Numbered from the stretch's first letter, positions 1 to 7,954 are shown. The stretch: 24,621 bases of DNA from an uncultured Rubrobacteraceae bacterium (GCA_902806105.1 CADCVI010000192.1:1-24621); one strand, 5' to 3'. Numbers and translations are program-made. Notes: generated by a model from the letters alone, not told the origin.

Positions 1-1
1 T

Positions 2-673
2 TTCCGCATCCTGCGGGCGTTGAAGAACCGCTTCGGCTCTACAAACGAGGTAGGGGTCTTCGAGATGACGGGCGGGGGGATGGTCGAGGTCGACGACCCG
101 TCGGCGTTCTTCCTGAGCACGCGCGAGGGCGGGGTGCCGCCTGGGGTGGTGACCGTGTGCCTCCTGGAGGGGACGCGGCCGATGCTCGTGGAGATAGAGA
201 GCCTCGTGGTGCCGAGCCCGCTCGCAGTACCCCGGCGCGTCGCCAACGGGTTCGACACCGGGCGGGTGAACATGCTGTGCGCGGTCCTCTCCAGAAGGGC
301 CGGGCTGGTGCTCGGGGACCAGGACGTGTACGTGAACGTGACGGGCGGGGTACGCGTCGAGGAGCCGGCGGCGGACCTCGGGGTCGCGCTAGCGATAGCC
401 TCCGCGCTCAGGGACAGGCCGGTCGAGGCGGGGTCGGCGTGCTTCGGGGAGGTAGGGCTTACGGGGGACGTGCGCTTCGTCTCCGGGGGGCCGCGGCGCG
501 TGGCCGAGCTTCGCAAGCTCGGTTTCGAGCGTATAATAGGCCCGGAAGGCGCGTCCGAAGGTTCCAGAGCAGGCTCTCGGAACGGGGCGTCGGACGGTCG
601 GTCGAAGAGGAAGGAAGCTTCAGTGTTGGAGGTCAGGACGCTCGAGGAGGCCGTGGGGGCGGCGTTAAGTTGA
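2..673 (+). CDS. radA: DNA repair protein RadA (Sms), C-terminal part, 5' truncated by window edge
   Basis: The reading frame is open from the first bases and ends at TGA 671-673, so the N-terminal zinc finger and Walker A region lie outside the window. The visible part starts in the RecA-like core with the diagnostic RadA motif KNRFG (bases 23-37), followed by TNEVGVFEM. It then continues into the Lon-protease-like C-terminal domain (VNVTGGVRVEEPAADLGVALAIASA, in pieces; GEVGLTGDVR). RadA is a DnaB-like branch-migration helicase acting in homologous recombination. Near the C-terminus, between GFERIIGPEG and VLEVRTLEEAV, there is a Ser/Gly/Arg/Lys-rich stretch of about 15-20 residues that looks longer than the usual linker. 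The stop overlaps the likely disA start. Identity is secure; only the N-terminal extent is unknown. Confidence 0.95.
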   Translation, partial: FRILRALKNRFGSTNEVGVFEMTGGGMVEVDDPSAFFLSTREGGVPPGVVTVCLLEGTRPMLVEIESLVVPSPLAVPRRVANGFDTGRVNMLCAVLSRRAGLVLGDQDVYVNVTGGVRVEEPAADLGVALAIASALRDRPVEAGSACFGEVGLTGDVRFVSGGPRRVAELRKLGFERIIGPEGASEGSRAGSRNGASDGRSKRKEASVLEVRTLEEAVGAALS

Positions 674-1752
674 GTCCCCGGCGGGACCTTTCGGTGGAGC
701 TTGCCAAGTCCCTAGCGCTCGTGGCCCCTGGTACGCCCCTGCGTGACGCCATAGACAACATCATCAGGGCGCACAACGGGGCGCTGATCGTCGTTGCCAA
801 CCCGCACAAGCTGGAGAAGCAGGGGTTGATCTCCGGGGGCATGAAGGTAGATCTCGAGTTCACGCCGACCCGTCTCTACGAGCTGGCGAAGATGGATGGC
901 GCGATCGTGGTCTCGCCGGACGTCTCCGTGATTCACTACGCAAACGTCCTGCTCAACCCGGATGCCTCGCTCCACTCCGACGAGACGGGGACGCGGCATA
1001 TCGCGGGGCACCGCACGGCGCGCCAGACCGGCAACCTCGTCGTGGTCGTCTCCGAGCGGCGCCGGGTCGTCAGCTTGTACCGCGGCAACAGCGGTCCGCA
1101 CGTCCTGGAGGACATAAGCGTCGTCCTCGCCAAGGCGAACAGCGCCCTCGCGACCCTGGAGAAGTTCACCAGGAGGCTCAGGGAAGAGGCGCGGCTGCTG
1201 ACGCTGCACGAGTACGACGGGGTGGTGACCTTGCGGGAGGTGGTGAGCGCCGTGAGCACCTTCGAATACTCCGTACGCATAGCCGAGGAGATAGAGGCTT
1301 ACGTCAGGGAGCTCGGAAGGGAGGGGAGGTTGATCTCGATGCAACTCGAGCAGGCCTTCCACAACGTCCCCGAGCAGTACGACGCGCTCATACGGGACTA
1401 CTGCTTCGAGGGGCTGGATTACAGGGACATCCGTGAGAGGCTGCGCGAGCTCTCCAACGAGGCGCTCTCGGACCCGGCGGAGATCACGGAGGTATTGGGG
1501 TACGGGCCGGTCGAGCAGGCGGAGGACTTTCTCCTCAAGCCGCGCGGCTACCGGCAGCTCGTGCGGGTGCCGCGGCTGCCCGGGCCGGTCGCCGAGAAGC
1601 TTATCGCGGAGTTCGGCTCCCTGAAGGAGCTTCTGGAGGCGACGGAGGAGGATCTCGACGACGTGGAGGGCGTGGGCCAGGCCCGGGCGCGGGCTATAAG
1701 GCGCGGGCTCAAGCGGCAACGAAGTTTGGAAAGTTCTGGGGAGGTACTTTAG
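670..1752 (+). CDS. disA: Diadenylate cyclase DisA (c-di-AMP synthase, DNA integrity scanning protein)
   Basis: DisA condenses two ATP into cyclic di-AMP and scans DNA for branched structures. I chose TTG 670, which overlaps the radA stop (TTGA) and gives 360 aa, the usual family length. A GAGGAGG lies upstream at 644-650, though distant. The DAC domain occupies about residues 1-145, with the DGA motif at D76-G77-A78. A central helical domain follows, then a helix-hairpin-helix DNA-binding domain from about residue 298 (RLPGPVAEKLIAEFG, DDVEGVGQARARAI). The second catalytic motif, normally GTRHRTAER, reads G-T-R-H-I-A-G-H-R-T-A at residues 107-117, so the second Arg of RHR is Ile111 and the following Thr is Ala112. 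The family call is firm, but full cyclase activity is uncertain. Location beside radA and carD is typical of Gram-positive genomes. Confidence 0.95.
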   Translation: MSPRRDLSVELAKSLALVAPGTPLRDAIDNIIRAHNGALIVVANPHKLEKQGLISGGMKVDLEFTPTRLYELAKMDGAIVVSPDVSVIHYANVLLNPDASLHSDETGTRHIAGHRTARQTGNLVVVVSERRRVVSLYRGNSGPHVLEDISVVLAKANSALATLEKFTRRLREEARLLTLHEYDGVVTLREVVSAVSTFEYSVRIAEEIEAYVRELGREGRLISMQLEQAFHNVPEQYDALIRDYCFEGLDYRDIRERLRELSNEALSDPAEITEVLGYGPVEQAEDFLLKPRGYRQLVRVPRLPGPVAEKLIAEFGSLKELLEATEEDLDDVEGVGQARARAIRRGLKRQRSLESSGEVL

Positions 1753-1753
1753 G

Positions 1754-2311
1754 ATGGCCGCTGAGTCGATCAACAACGAAGACAACGGGACGAGCAACGG
1801 AGAGGTCGCGCGGGTGACGTTCGCCGAGGGGGACCGGGTCGTGTACCCGAACCACGGAGCGGGGTGCATCTCCGGGGTGGAGGAGAAGACCATCCTCGGC
1901 GAGCTGAGGCGCTACTACGTCGTGTACCTGCCGGACTCGGAGCTCACGGTCAGCATCCCCGCCGAGGGGGACACGGGTCTGAGGGCCTGCGCGGCCGAAG
2001 AGGTCGTCGAGGAAGCGCTCAGCGTGCTCGGCGGCGAGGTCACGGATATGCCGCCCAACTGGAACCACCGGCTCAAGCACAACCAGGGCAAGATCAAGAG
2101 CGGTGAGATCCACCAGGTGGCCGAGGTGGTCCGCAACCTCTCCCGGTTCAACTCGGCGAACGGTCTCTCGACCGGCGAGCGCACCATGCTGATGAAGGCC
2201 CGCCAGATTCTCGCCTCCGAGGTGGCCCTCGTGCGCGACGTCGAGGCGGCCGAGGCCGACAAGATCCTCGACGAAGCCCTCAAGGCCGGTGCCGGGAGCG
2301 ACGGCAAATAG
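1754..2311 (+). CDS. carD: CarD family transcriptional regulator (RNA polymerase-binding)
   Basis: CarD-type proteins bind the RNAP beta subunit and stabilise open promoter complexes, notably at rRNA promoters. This 185-aa protein starts at ATG 1754, one base after the disA stop, with GGGGAGG (1738-1744) as Shine-Dalgarno. A roughly 18-residue polar N-terminal tail precedes the Tudor-like RNAP-interaction domain, whose signature FAEGDRVVYPNHGAG starts near residue 23. The helical DNA-binding domain follows, with PPNWNHRLKHN carrying the conserved Trp (W103) that in mycobacterial CarD contacts the upstream edge of the -10 element. The rest is the helical YRNLxR-like and STGERTMLMKAR region. 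Its own RNAP target (rpoB) lies 11 kb downstream. Identity is well supported; its regulon cannot be seen here. Confidence 0.95.
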   Translation: MAAESINNEDNGTSNGEVARVTFAEGDRVVYPNHGAGCISGVEEKTILGELRRYYVVYLPDSELTVSIPAEGDTGLRACAAEEVVEEALSVLGGEVTDMPPNWNHRLKHNQGKIKSGEIHQVAEVVRNLSRFNSANGLSTGERTMLMKARQILASEVALVRDVEAAEADKILDEALKAGAGSDGK

Positions 2312-2343
2312 TCCGGAGAACGCCGAAACGTAAGGCCACGGCC

Positions 2344-3048
2344 GTGCCGGTCGTGGCGCTCGTGCTCGCCGGTGGTACCGGCACCCGGATGGGCCGTCCG
2401 AAGCAGTTTCTGGACCTTCTGGGTTTCCCCGCCCTCCTGTACTCCCTGCGCGCCTTCGAGGAGTGCCCGGAGGTTGCGAGGATCTACGCCGTCGGGGACG
2501 GCACCCGGGTCAAGGACCTGGCCGGTGAGGCGGGGTTCTCCAAGTACGCCGGCTGCGCCCTGCCCGGCGACGCCCGCTCGCTCTCGACGAAGAACGGCCT
2601 GGATCTTCTCTCGCACGAGCCGCCCGAGACGATAGTCCTCGTCCACGACGGCTCCCGGTGCCTGCTGACCCCGGACCTTATCGGGCGCATCGTCGATGCG
2701 GCGCTCGCGGAGGGTGCCGATGGGGTCATACCGGCTCTGCCGGTCTCGGACACGATAAAGGTGACCGAGGACGGCGCCGTGAAGGAGACGCTGGACCGCT
2801 CCAGGCTCCACGCCGTGCAGACGCCGCAGGCGTTCCCGCTCGGGGTCTTGCGCGAGGTGTACGGCGCCTCCGAGGAGGCGTTGCGCGTCGCCACGGACGA
2901 TGCCTCCCTCGTCGAGAGCTCGGGCGGGCGCGTCGTCGTCGTGCCGGGCGAGAAGACCAACATAAAGCTGACCGAGCCGGCCGACCTGATCCTGGCCGAG
3001 GCGATTCTCGGCGCCCGGCTCGGGCTGCACCAGGGTGCCCGAAAGTGA
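2344..3048 (+). CDS. ispD: 2-C-methyl-D-erythritol 4-phosphate cytidylyltransferase
   Basis: IspD transfers CMP from CTP to methylerythritol phosphate, the third step of the MEP isoprenoid pathway. The 234-aa ORF starts at GTG 2344. The nucleotidyltransferase signature [15 protein letters not shown] begins at residue 8, with R15 and K20 as the expected CTP-binding residues. The spacing between them is shorter than in E. coli IspD. Other family blocks are VHDGSR (usually VHDAAR), [23 protein letters not shown] and the C-terminal [10 protein letters not shown]. The final GTGA overlaps the ispF start, and this ispD-ispF pairing strongly supports the assignment over a generic MobA- or TarI-like cytidylyltransferase. 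Upstream, a 32-base gap separates it from carD. The GSRC and short-loop variants are mild oddities. Confidence 0.93.
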   Translation: MPVVALVLAGGTGTRMGRPKQFLDLLGFPALLYSLRAFEECPEVARIYAVGDGTRVKDLAGEAGFSKYAGCALPGDARSLSTKNGLDLLSHEPPETIVLVHDGSRCLLTPDLIGRIVDAALAEGADGVIPALPVSDTIKVTEDGAVKETLDRSRLHAVQTPQAFPLGVLREVYGASEEALRVATDDASLVESSGGRVVVVPGEKTNIKLTEPADLILAEAILGARLGLHQGARK

Positions 3049-3530
3049 GCTTCCGGGTCGGTCTCGGGGTGGACGTACACGCCTTCTCGGAGGCCGGTAC
3101 GGGGCGGAAGCTCATCCTCGGTGGAGTAGAGATACCGCACGGCAGGGGCCTCGTCGGGCACTCTGACGCGGACGTCCTCGCCCACGCCGTAACCGACGCG
3201 CTGCTCGGGGCCGCGGGCCTCGAAGACATCGGCCACTACTTCCCGGACACCGACGAGAGGTTCAAGGACGCCGACTCTATCCGGCTCCTCCGGGAGGTCC
3301 GGGCGATCGTAGGGGACGGGTGGGAGGTGGCGAACGTCGATGCCGTCGTGGTCTGCGAGCAACCGAAGATACGCGACTACCGCGCCGCGATGCGCGCGAA
3401 CCTCGCCGATGCCCTGGGTATCGAGGACGGGCGGGTCGGGGTGCGCGGCACTACTTCCGAGAAGCTCGGGTTTACGGGCCGGGGAGAAGGGATAGCCGCT
3501 CAGGCCGTCTGCCTGCTTGAGAGCCGATAG
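3045..3530 (+). CDS. ispF: 2-C-methyl-D-erythritol 2,4-cyclodiphosphate synthase
   Basis: IspF cyclises CDP-methylerythritol phosphate to MEcPP with release of CMP, two steps after IspD. GTG 3045 overlaps the ispD TGA (GTGA) and gives 161 aa, the family norm. A longer upstream frame exists but would overlap ispD extensively with no homology. Metal ligands are visible as D10 and H12 in GVDVHAF and H47 in the block [18 protein letters not shown] (residues 39-56). The C-terminal signature is [25 protein letters not shown] and [10 protein letters not shown] are also family-typical. The enzyme is a homotrimer with Zn/Mn at subunit interfaces. Translational coupling to ispD would keep the two enzymes balanced. 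Confidence 0.96.
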   Translation: MSFRVGLGVDVHAFSEAGTGRKLILGGVEIPHGRGLVGHSDADVLAHAVTDALLGAAGLEDIGHYFPDTDERFKDADSIRLLREVRAIVGDGWEVANVDAVVVCEQPKIRDYRAAMRANLADALGIEDGRVGVRGTTSEKLGFTGRGEGIAAQAVCLLESR

Positions 3531-3534
3531 GCGG

Positions 3535-4827
3535 ATGGTAGGCGCCGAGGTCCGGGTGCGCTTCGCGCCGAGCCCGACCGGGATGCTCCACCTCGGCGGC
3601 GCCCGAACGGCGCTCTTCAACTACCTCTTCGCGCGCCACCACGGGGGGCGCCTGGTCCTGCGCGTCGAGGACACGGACCGCGAACGGAGCACGAGGGAGT
3701 TCGAGGAAGCGCAGCTCGAAGACCTCGGATGGCTCGGCCTCGGTTTCGATGAGGGGCCGTACCGCCAGAGCGAGCGCGGCGACTTCTACGCGGCGGCGTT
3801 AGCCAGGCTCGAAGAGGCGGGGCTAGCCTACCGGGCCGAGGACGAGGCAGGGAGGCGCGCGACATATTTTAGACCTCCCGAGCGCGGGGGCTCCTTCCGG
3901 GATGCCCTGCGGGGCGGCGTCGGCTTTGCAAGGGTCGAGGACTTCGTGCTGGTCAAGTCGGATGGGACGCCTTCCTACAACTTCGCCGCCGTCGTGGACG
4001 ATGTGGCGATGGGGATCACGCACGTCCTGCGGGGTGAGGAGCACCTGTCCAACACGGCGCGTCAGGCGCTGCTGTATCGGGCTCTCGGGGAGGAGGAGCC
4101 GGAGTTTGTGCACCTCGGCCTGATCCTGGCCCCCGACGGCACCAAGCTCTCGAAGCGCCACGGCGCCCGGAGCGTCGCCGAGCACCGGCGGGAGGGCTAC
4201 CTCCCCGGGGCGATACTCGGCTACCTGGCGCTCCTCGGCTGGTCCCACCCGGAGGGCAAGGAGGAGTTCTCCTCCCTCGACGAGCTCGCGCGGGAGTGGG
4301 ACCCGTCTCGCCTCGGCGCGAGCCCTGCCGTCTTCGATCCCGATCGTCTTCTGCAACTCAACGCCCGCCGCATCCGGTCTCTGCCCGCCGGGGAACTGTC
4401 CCGGCTCCTTGAGCCCTTCCTGGACGAGCCCCTGCCGCAGGGGAGGGAGCTCCTTACCGTCGAGGCCATACGCGAAGAGATGCGGGTCCTCTCCGACGCC
4501 CCGCGGCTCGTCCGCGAGATGACCGCCCCCGTCGATCCGGGGACGTTCGCGCACGAGCTGCCGCAGACGAGCGTGACGGTCTACGCTCGCGCCGAAGACG
4601 CGCTCGAAGGGCGGCGGCTCGGTGGCCTCGAAGATTCCCGGGAGCTTGTCGGGGAGCTACGCGCCTGGGCGAAGGAGGAGGGCATAAAGACCCGCGACCT
4701 GTTGCACCCCCTGCGGCTCGCGCTGACCGGGCGTCACGGGGGGCCGCAGATGCCGTACCTTCTCGCGGTGCTCGGGGCCCGAGAGTCGCGGGAGCGGATA
4801 AAGAGGGCGCGAGAAGCTATCCTGTAG
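3535..4827 (+). CDS. gltX: Glutamyl-tRNA synthetase, compact form
   Basis: This class Ic synthetase charges tRNA-Glu, and in bacteria lacking GlnRS often also tRNA-Gln for GatCAB. The start is ATG 3535, four bases after ispF; an earlier in-frame TTG (3517) lies inside ispF and before the conserved RVRFAPSPTG, so it is less likely. The length is 430 aa, short for bacterial GluRS (about 470-500). The HIGH motif is HLGG at residues 19-22 and the KMSKS equivalent is KLSKR at 204-208. VRGEEHLSN-like (LRGEEHLSN) and the C-terminal anticodon-binding helical region are present. Between AGLAYR and VKSDGTPSYNF only about 40 residues remain and no Cys or YDGRC block is present, so the zinc/CP1 insert is abbreviated. 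I cannot tell whether this is the genome's only GltX. Confidence 0.94.
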   Translation: MVGAEVRVRFAPSPTGMLHLGGARTALFNYLFARHHGGRLVLRVEDTDRERSTREFEEAQLEDLGWLGLGFDEGPYRQSERGDFYAAALARLEEAGLAYRAEDEAGRRATYFRPPERGGSFRDALRGGVGFARVEDFVLVKSDGTPSYNFAAVVDDVAMGITHVLRGEEHLSNTARQALLYRALGEEEPEFVHLGLILAPDGTKLSKRHGARSVAEHRREGYLPGAILGYLALLGWSHPEGKEEFSSLDELAREWDPSRLGASPAVFDPDRLLQLNARRIRSLPAGELSRLLEPFLDEPLPQGRELLTVEAIREEMRVLSDAPRLVREMTAPVDPGTFAHELPQTSVTVYARAEDALEGRRLGGLEDSRELVGELRAWAKEEGIKTRDLLHPLRLALTGRHGGPQMPYLLAVLGARESRERIKRAREAIL

Positions 4828-4830
4828 GGT

Positions 4831-6246
4831 ATGAGCTTGCAGATAAGAGACACGCTGAGCGGAGGGCTGGTCGAGGTCGGGGAGAGCGGCAGCGTCGGAC
4901 TCTACGTCTGCGGGCCGACCGTGTACAACCACATCCACATCGGAAACGCGCGCGCACCCCTGTTCTGGGACGTGGTGACCCGGTATCTCAGGAGCCGCGG
5001 CTACGGCGTCACGTTCGTGCAGAACATAACGGACGTGGAAGACAAGATCATCAACAAGGCAAACGAGGAGGGCGTCTCCTGGCAGGAGGTCGTCGAGCGC
5101 TACACCGACTCCTTCCACGAGCGGCTGGAGCTTCTGGGCGTCAACCTCCCCGACGTCGAGCCCCGGGCCACGGAGCACGTCCCGGAGATGATCTCGCTGA
5201 TACAGGACCTCATCGAGCGGGGACACGCCTACGCCCCGGGGAACGGGGACGCCTACTACCGCGTCGGGAGCTTCCCGGAGTACGGCCAGCTCTCCAGGCA
5301 GCGCCCGGACGAGATGCGCGAGACCGAGAAGGCCCAGACGGGCTTCAAGGAGAGCCCTTTAGACTTCGCCCTCTGGAAGGCGTCGAAGCCTGGCGAGCCC
5401 TCCTGGGAGAGCCCGTGGGGAGCGGGACGCCCCGGCTGGCACATCGAGTGCTCTGCGATGGTGGAGAAACACCTGCCCGACGGGGCGGACATCCACGGCG
5501 GCGGCACCGACCTCCGCTTCCCGCACCACGAGAACGAGCTCGCCCAGAGCGCGGGCGCGCATCCGGACCACGCCTTCGTCCGCGCCTGGGCCCACCACGG
5601 GATGGTCAACTTCGCCGAGACCGGGAAGATGGCGAAGTCTCTGGGGAACATCCTCGACGTGAAAGAAGCCGTCGAGCGCCACGGGCGCGATGCCCTGAGG
5701 ATGTGGCTGCTCCAGAGCCACTACTCCCAGCCCATCGACTACTCGGAGCCCATCCTGGAGGAGAAGCGCCGTTCCTACGAGCGGCTCCAGAACACGTACG
5801 CGCGCATCTCCGGCTCGAAGTCGTCCTCCGAGATTGACGTGAGCCTCGCCGACGAGCTCGGAGAGCGAGTGGATCGGGCGATGATGGACGACCTGAACAC
5901 CCCGGAGGCCGTCGCGGCCATCTTCGAGGTCACGGGGAGGGCCGGGGCCGAGATCTCCTCCCGCCCCGAAGCCGCCCACGAGTTCCGGACGCTCGCGGAG
6001 GCCCTCTCCGGGATTCTTTCTACCTTCGGCTTCAACCTCGCGGAGGAATCGGAGGCCGAGGTGAACGGTGTTCGGGTGAGGTATACGGAGGAGCCTGGGG
6101 CCGGGATACTCGAACGGGTCGCCGAGAGGGAGGGGGCCCGGCGTTCCAGGGATTGGGCGCTCGCCGATCGGCTCCGGGACGAGCTCAAGGCCGAAGGGTG
6201 GATTGTCGAGGACACGCCCGACGGTCCCGTCCTGAGCAGCCGGTAG
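4831..6246 (+). CDS. cysS: Cysteinyl-tRNA synthetase
   Basis: CysRS activates cysteine and charges tRNA-Cys. The 471-aa ORF starts at ATG 4831, three bases after the gltX stop. The zinc site that selects cysteine is visible: C27 in [11 protein letters not shown]207 in GWHIECSAM, and H232/E236 in [11 protein letters not shown]. The class I HIGH signature is HIGN in HIHIGNAR (residues 36-39) and KMSKS is KMAKS at 266-270. The helical anticodon-binding region follows, with the small C-terminal domain in which [20 protein letters not shown] matches the REEARAAKDFALADxIRDxL family block. Length and motifs are complete. The gltX-cysS-rlmB order is widely conserved in Gram-positive bacteria. Confidence 0.97.
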   Translation: MSLQIRDTLSGGLVEVGESGSVGLYVCGPTVYNHIHIGNARAPLFWDVVTRYLRSRGYGVTFVQNITDVEDKIINKANEEGVSWQEVVERYTDSFHERLELLGVNLPDVEPRATEHVPEMISLIQDLIERGHAYAPGNGDAYYRVGSFPEYGQLSRQRPDEMRETEKAQTGFKESPLDFALWKASKPGEPSWESPWGAGRPGWHIECSAMVEKHLPDGADIHGGGTDLRFPHHENELAQSAGAHPDHAFVRAWAHHGMVNFAETGKMAKSLGNILDVKEAVERHGRDALRMWLLQSHYSQPIDYSEPILEEKRRSYERLQNTYARISGSKSSSEIDVSLADELGERVDRAMMDDLNTPEAVAAIFEVTGRAGAEISSRPEAAHEFRTLAEALSGILSTFGFNLAEESEAEVNGVRVRYTEEPGAGILERVAEREGARRSRDWALADRLRDELKAEGWIVEDTPDGPVLSSR

Positions 6247-6256
6247 CGCGGATCTC

Positions 6257-6973
6257 TTGAAGGGAGAGGTCGTTTACGGCGTACGGCCCGTGATCGAAGC
6301 CCTGAGGAGCGGGCGCCGTCGCGTTCACGAGGTCCTGGACGCGGTGGGGGAGAAGGACGTTGCTACCGAGGCAGCTTCTCGCGGGGTGGCGGTGAAACGG
6401 GTCCCGAGGGGGAGGATCGAGGAGCTGGCCCCTGGTGGCGCCCACCAGGGCGTGGCGGCGCGCGTCGAGCCCTACCCCTACTCCAGCCTCGACGAGATCC
6501 TGGCTTCCCCCGACCCTCTCGTGCTTGTCCTCGACGGCGTCACCGACCCGCGGAACCTCGGGGCCATACTCCGTGTGGCGGACGGGGCCGGGGCGAGCGG
6601 GGTGGTCATCCCCAAGGACCGCGCCGTGGGCGTGACGCCGGTGGCGGTCAAGGCGAGCGCGGGGGCGAGCGAGCACGTCAGGGTCGCCCGGGAGACGAAC
6701 CTGAGGCGGGCGCTCGAGAAGATGAAGGGGGCAGGCGTGTGGGCCTACGCCGCGGAGGGGGAGGGGAAGGGCCAGTCCTCCGCGTACACCAAGCTCGACC
6801 TCTCGGGGCCGGTCGCGTTCGTCCTGGGGAGCGAGGGGCGCGGGGTCAGGAGACTCGTGCGCGAGGGATGCGACGGGACGGTCTACGTCCCGATGCTCGG
6901 CGCCGTTTCCTCGCTCAACGTCTCGGTAGCGGCGGCGGTCCTGGCCTTCGAGGCGAGGAGGCAGCGAGGGTGA
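6257..6973 (+). CDS. rlmB: 23S rRNA (guanosine-2'-O-)-methyltransferase RlmB, TrmH/SpoU family
   Basis: RlmB methylates a conserved guanosine (G2251 in E. coli) in the P-loop of 23S rRNA using SAM. The 238-aa ORF starts at TTG 6257, which leads directly into the typical EVVYGVRPVIEAL opening. The N-terminal substrate-binding domain spans about residues 1-75. The SPOUT trefoil-knot domain has motif 1 DGVTDPRNLGAILR, motif 2 GSEGRG (191-196) and motif 3 VPMLGAVSSLNVSVA, with S219-L220-N221. The TGA stop overlaps the GTG of the next gene. Position after cysS matches the conserved cysS-(mrnC)-rlmB-yacP order; no mrnC is present here. A tRNA-specific TrmH relative is possible but less likely given the N-terminal domain. 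Confidence 0.92.
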   Translation: MKGEVVYGVRPVIEALRSGRRRVHEVLDAVGEKDVATEAASRGVAVKRVPRGRIEELAPGGAHQGVAARVEPYPYSSLDEILASPDPLVLVLDGVTDPRNLGAILRVADGAGASGVVIPKDRAVGVTPVAVKASAGASEHVRVARETNLRRALEKMKGAGVWAYAAEGEGKGQSSAYTKLDLSGPVAFVLGSEGRGVRRLVREGCDGTVYVPMLGAVSSLNVSVAAAVLAFEARRQRG

Positions 6974-7479
6974 CGCCGTACCTCGTCCTCGACGGCTACA
7001 ACATCATCGGGGCATTGGAACGTTACTCCCCGCGTGCGACCGGCGGCTTCGACGAGTCCAGGGAGCTTCTCATCAACGACGCGCTGAAGGCCGCGGGCTG
7101 GACGGGGAGGCGGGTGATCCTGGTCTTCGACGCCGCCCGGAGCCCGGAGCCCGGGAGGAGCGAGCTTCGGGCGGGAGGCGCCGTCAGGGTGATCTACAGC
7201 GCCCGCGGAGAATCCGCGGACGACGAGATCGAACGCCTGGTCAGGAGCCTCGGCGCCTCCGCCACGGTCTGCTCCGGGGACTTCGCCCTCCAGCGCGCCG
7301 CCCTCGCCGGCGGCGCCGCCCGCTCCGTCCCGCGCGAGTTCGGGGCGCTCCTGGACGAGCTTCCGCTCGTCGTCCGGAACCCCAACGTCCCCTTCCGCGC
7401 CCGCGTCGCCGACCGGCTCTCTCCGGAGGTGCTCCAGGACCTCGAAAGGCTCCGCCGCGAGGCCGAAGGGCAAGGGTAG
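6970..7479 (+). CDS. NYN/PIN-like ribonuclease (YacP/Rae1 family)
   Basis: GTG 6970 overlaps the rlmB stop (GTGA) and gives 169 aa, a standard length for YacP-type proteins. The NYN fold is shown by LVLDGYNII with D8 and N11, VILVFDAARSP in the middle, SADDEIERLV with D84/D85, and VCSGDFALQ with D104. These acidic residues form the expected metal-binding catalytic centre. In Bacillus the relative Rae1 is a ribosome-associated endonuclease that cuts mRNA in the A site. Fusion to the rlmB reading unit and the ribosomal context agree with a translation-linked RNase role, but this particular protein's substrate is not shown by sequence. The C-terminal tail LSPEVLQDLERLRREAEG is a charged helix. 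Confidence 0.88.
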   Translation: MTPYLVLDGYNIIGALERYSPRATGGFDESRELLINDALKAAGWTGRRVILVFDAARSPEPGRSELRAGGAVRVIYSARGESADDEIERLVRSLGASATVCSGDFALQRAALAGGAARSVPREFGALLDELPLVVRNPNVPFRARVADRLSPEVLQDLERLRREAEGQG

Positions 7480-7528
7480 CGTCAGTCGACCTGCCCGGGT
7501 TGGACGCAGCCCGCTCGGAGGGTTGCGG

Positions 7529-7550
7529 GGGGCCATTGCGCTATAGCCCC
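7529..7550 (+). terminator. Weak hairpin at the end of the radA-to-NYN gene series
   Basis: GGGGC at 7529-7533 pairs with GCCCC at 7546-7550, extended by two A-T pairs across one mismatch, with a six-base loop. It is followed by TGTTAAAAT, which is not a run of T and is itself the best promoter match for the tRNA cluster. It could end the upstream transcript, but intrinsic termination is doubtful. Confidence 0.3.
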
Positions 7551-7559
7551 TGTTAAAAT
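7551..7559 (+). promoter_or_regulatory. Extended -10 promoter for the tRNA cluster
   Basis: TGTTAAAAT combines the extended -10 element TGn with TAAAAT (five of six to TATAAT), 64 bases before tRNA-Thr(TGT). No convincing -35 hexamer lies 16-18 bases upstream, which fits an extended -10 promoter. The AT-rich box stands out from its GC-rich surroundings. Confidence 0.5.
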
Positions 7560-7622
7560 GACTTGGACCGATCGTGCGAACGGTGATGGTACGCGACGGT
7601 GAACCGAAGGCTGTTCGCTCGT

Positions 7623-7694
7623 GCCTGAGTAGCTCAGTGGTAGAGCAGCCGCCTTGTAAGCGGCAGGTCGGGGGTTCGAATCCCTTCTCAGGCT
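7623..7694 (+). tRNA. tRNA-Thr (anticodon TGT)
   Basis: A 72-base cloverleaf: acceptor GCCTGAG pairs fully with CTCAGGC, leaving discriminator T. The anticodon arm is GCCGC-CTTGTAA-GCGGC with TGT at positions 34-36, reading ACA. The T-arm holds GGTTCGAATCC-type sequence. CCA is not encoded. It heads a cluster of four tRNAs before tuf. Confidence 0.97.
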
Positions 7695-7718
7695 CATTTG
7701 CGGTTCCCGTGCGGCCCG

Positions 7719-7746
7719 TTGAAAACTCGTTCGTGTTTGCTAGTAT
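7719..7746 (+). promoter_or_regulatory. Sigma-70-type promoter between tRNA-Thr and tRNA-Tyr
   Basis: TTGAAA (7719-7724), 16-base spacer, TAGTAT (7741-7746) preceded by the extended -10 element TGC. The match is good at both boxes. It would start transcription near 7753, about 30 bases before tRNA-Tyr, so the downstream tRNAs and tuf could be made independently of tRNA-Thr(TGT). Confidence 0.55.
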
Positions 7747-7784
7747 ACGCAGGCGCCGCGAGGTAGCTTTACTCGGGTGTGCGC

Positions 7785-7866
7785 GGGGGTGTGCCCGAGC
7801 GGCCAAAGGGAGCAGGCTGTAAACCTGCCGGCTTCGCCTACGGAGGTTCGAATCCTCCCGCCCCCA
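7785..7866 (+). tRNA. tRNA-Tyr (anticodon GTA)
   Basis: An 82-base class II tRNA with long variable arm. Acceptor GGGGGTG pairs with CGCCCCC, discriminator A. Anticodon arm GCAGG-CTGTAAA-CCTGC has GTA at 34-36. The T-arm is GGAGG-TTCGAAT-CCTCC. CCA is not encoded. Confidence 0.97.
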
Positions 7867-7882
7867 CGGTACAGAGGAATAT

Positions 7883-7954
7883 GCTCCCGTAGCTCAGTGG
7901 CAGAGCACTTCCATGGTAAGGAAGGGGTCATCGGTTCAAATCCGATCGGGAGCT
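7883..7954 (+). tRNA. tRNA-Thr (anticodon GGT)
   Basis: A 72-base cloverleaf with acceptor GCTCCCG/CGGGAGC and discriminator T, as in the first tRNA-Thr. The anticodon arm CTTCC-ATGGTAA-GGAAG gives GGT, reading ACC/ACU. The T-arm is ATCGG-TTCAAAT-CCGAT. It lies 16 bases after tRNA-Tyr, so the two are likely co-transcribed. Confidence 0.96.

Noticed and set aside
157..669. 5' extension of the disA frame back to 157 (531 aa in total)
   Set aside because: It lies wholly over radA in another frame, is Arg/Gly-rich without homology, and DisA normally begins near residue 'SPRRDLSVELAKSL', close to TTG 670.
3517..3534. gltX start at TTG 3517
   Set aside because: It lies inside ispF and adds residues before the conserved GluRS N-terminus; ATG 3535 is better placed.
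7574..7822. Open frames of 70-80 codons running through the tRNA cluster, both strands
   Set aside because: They cross tRNA-Thr and tRNA-Tyr sequences and have no family features.
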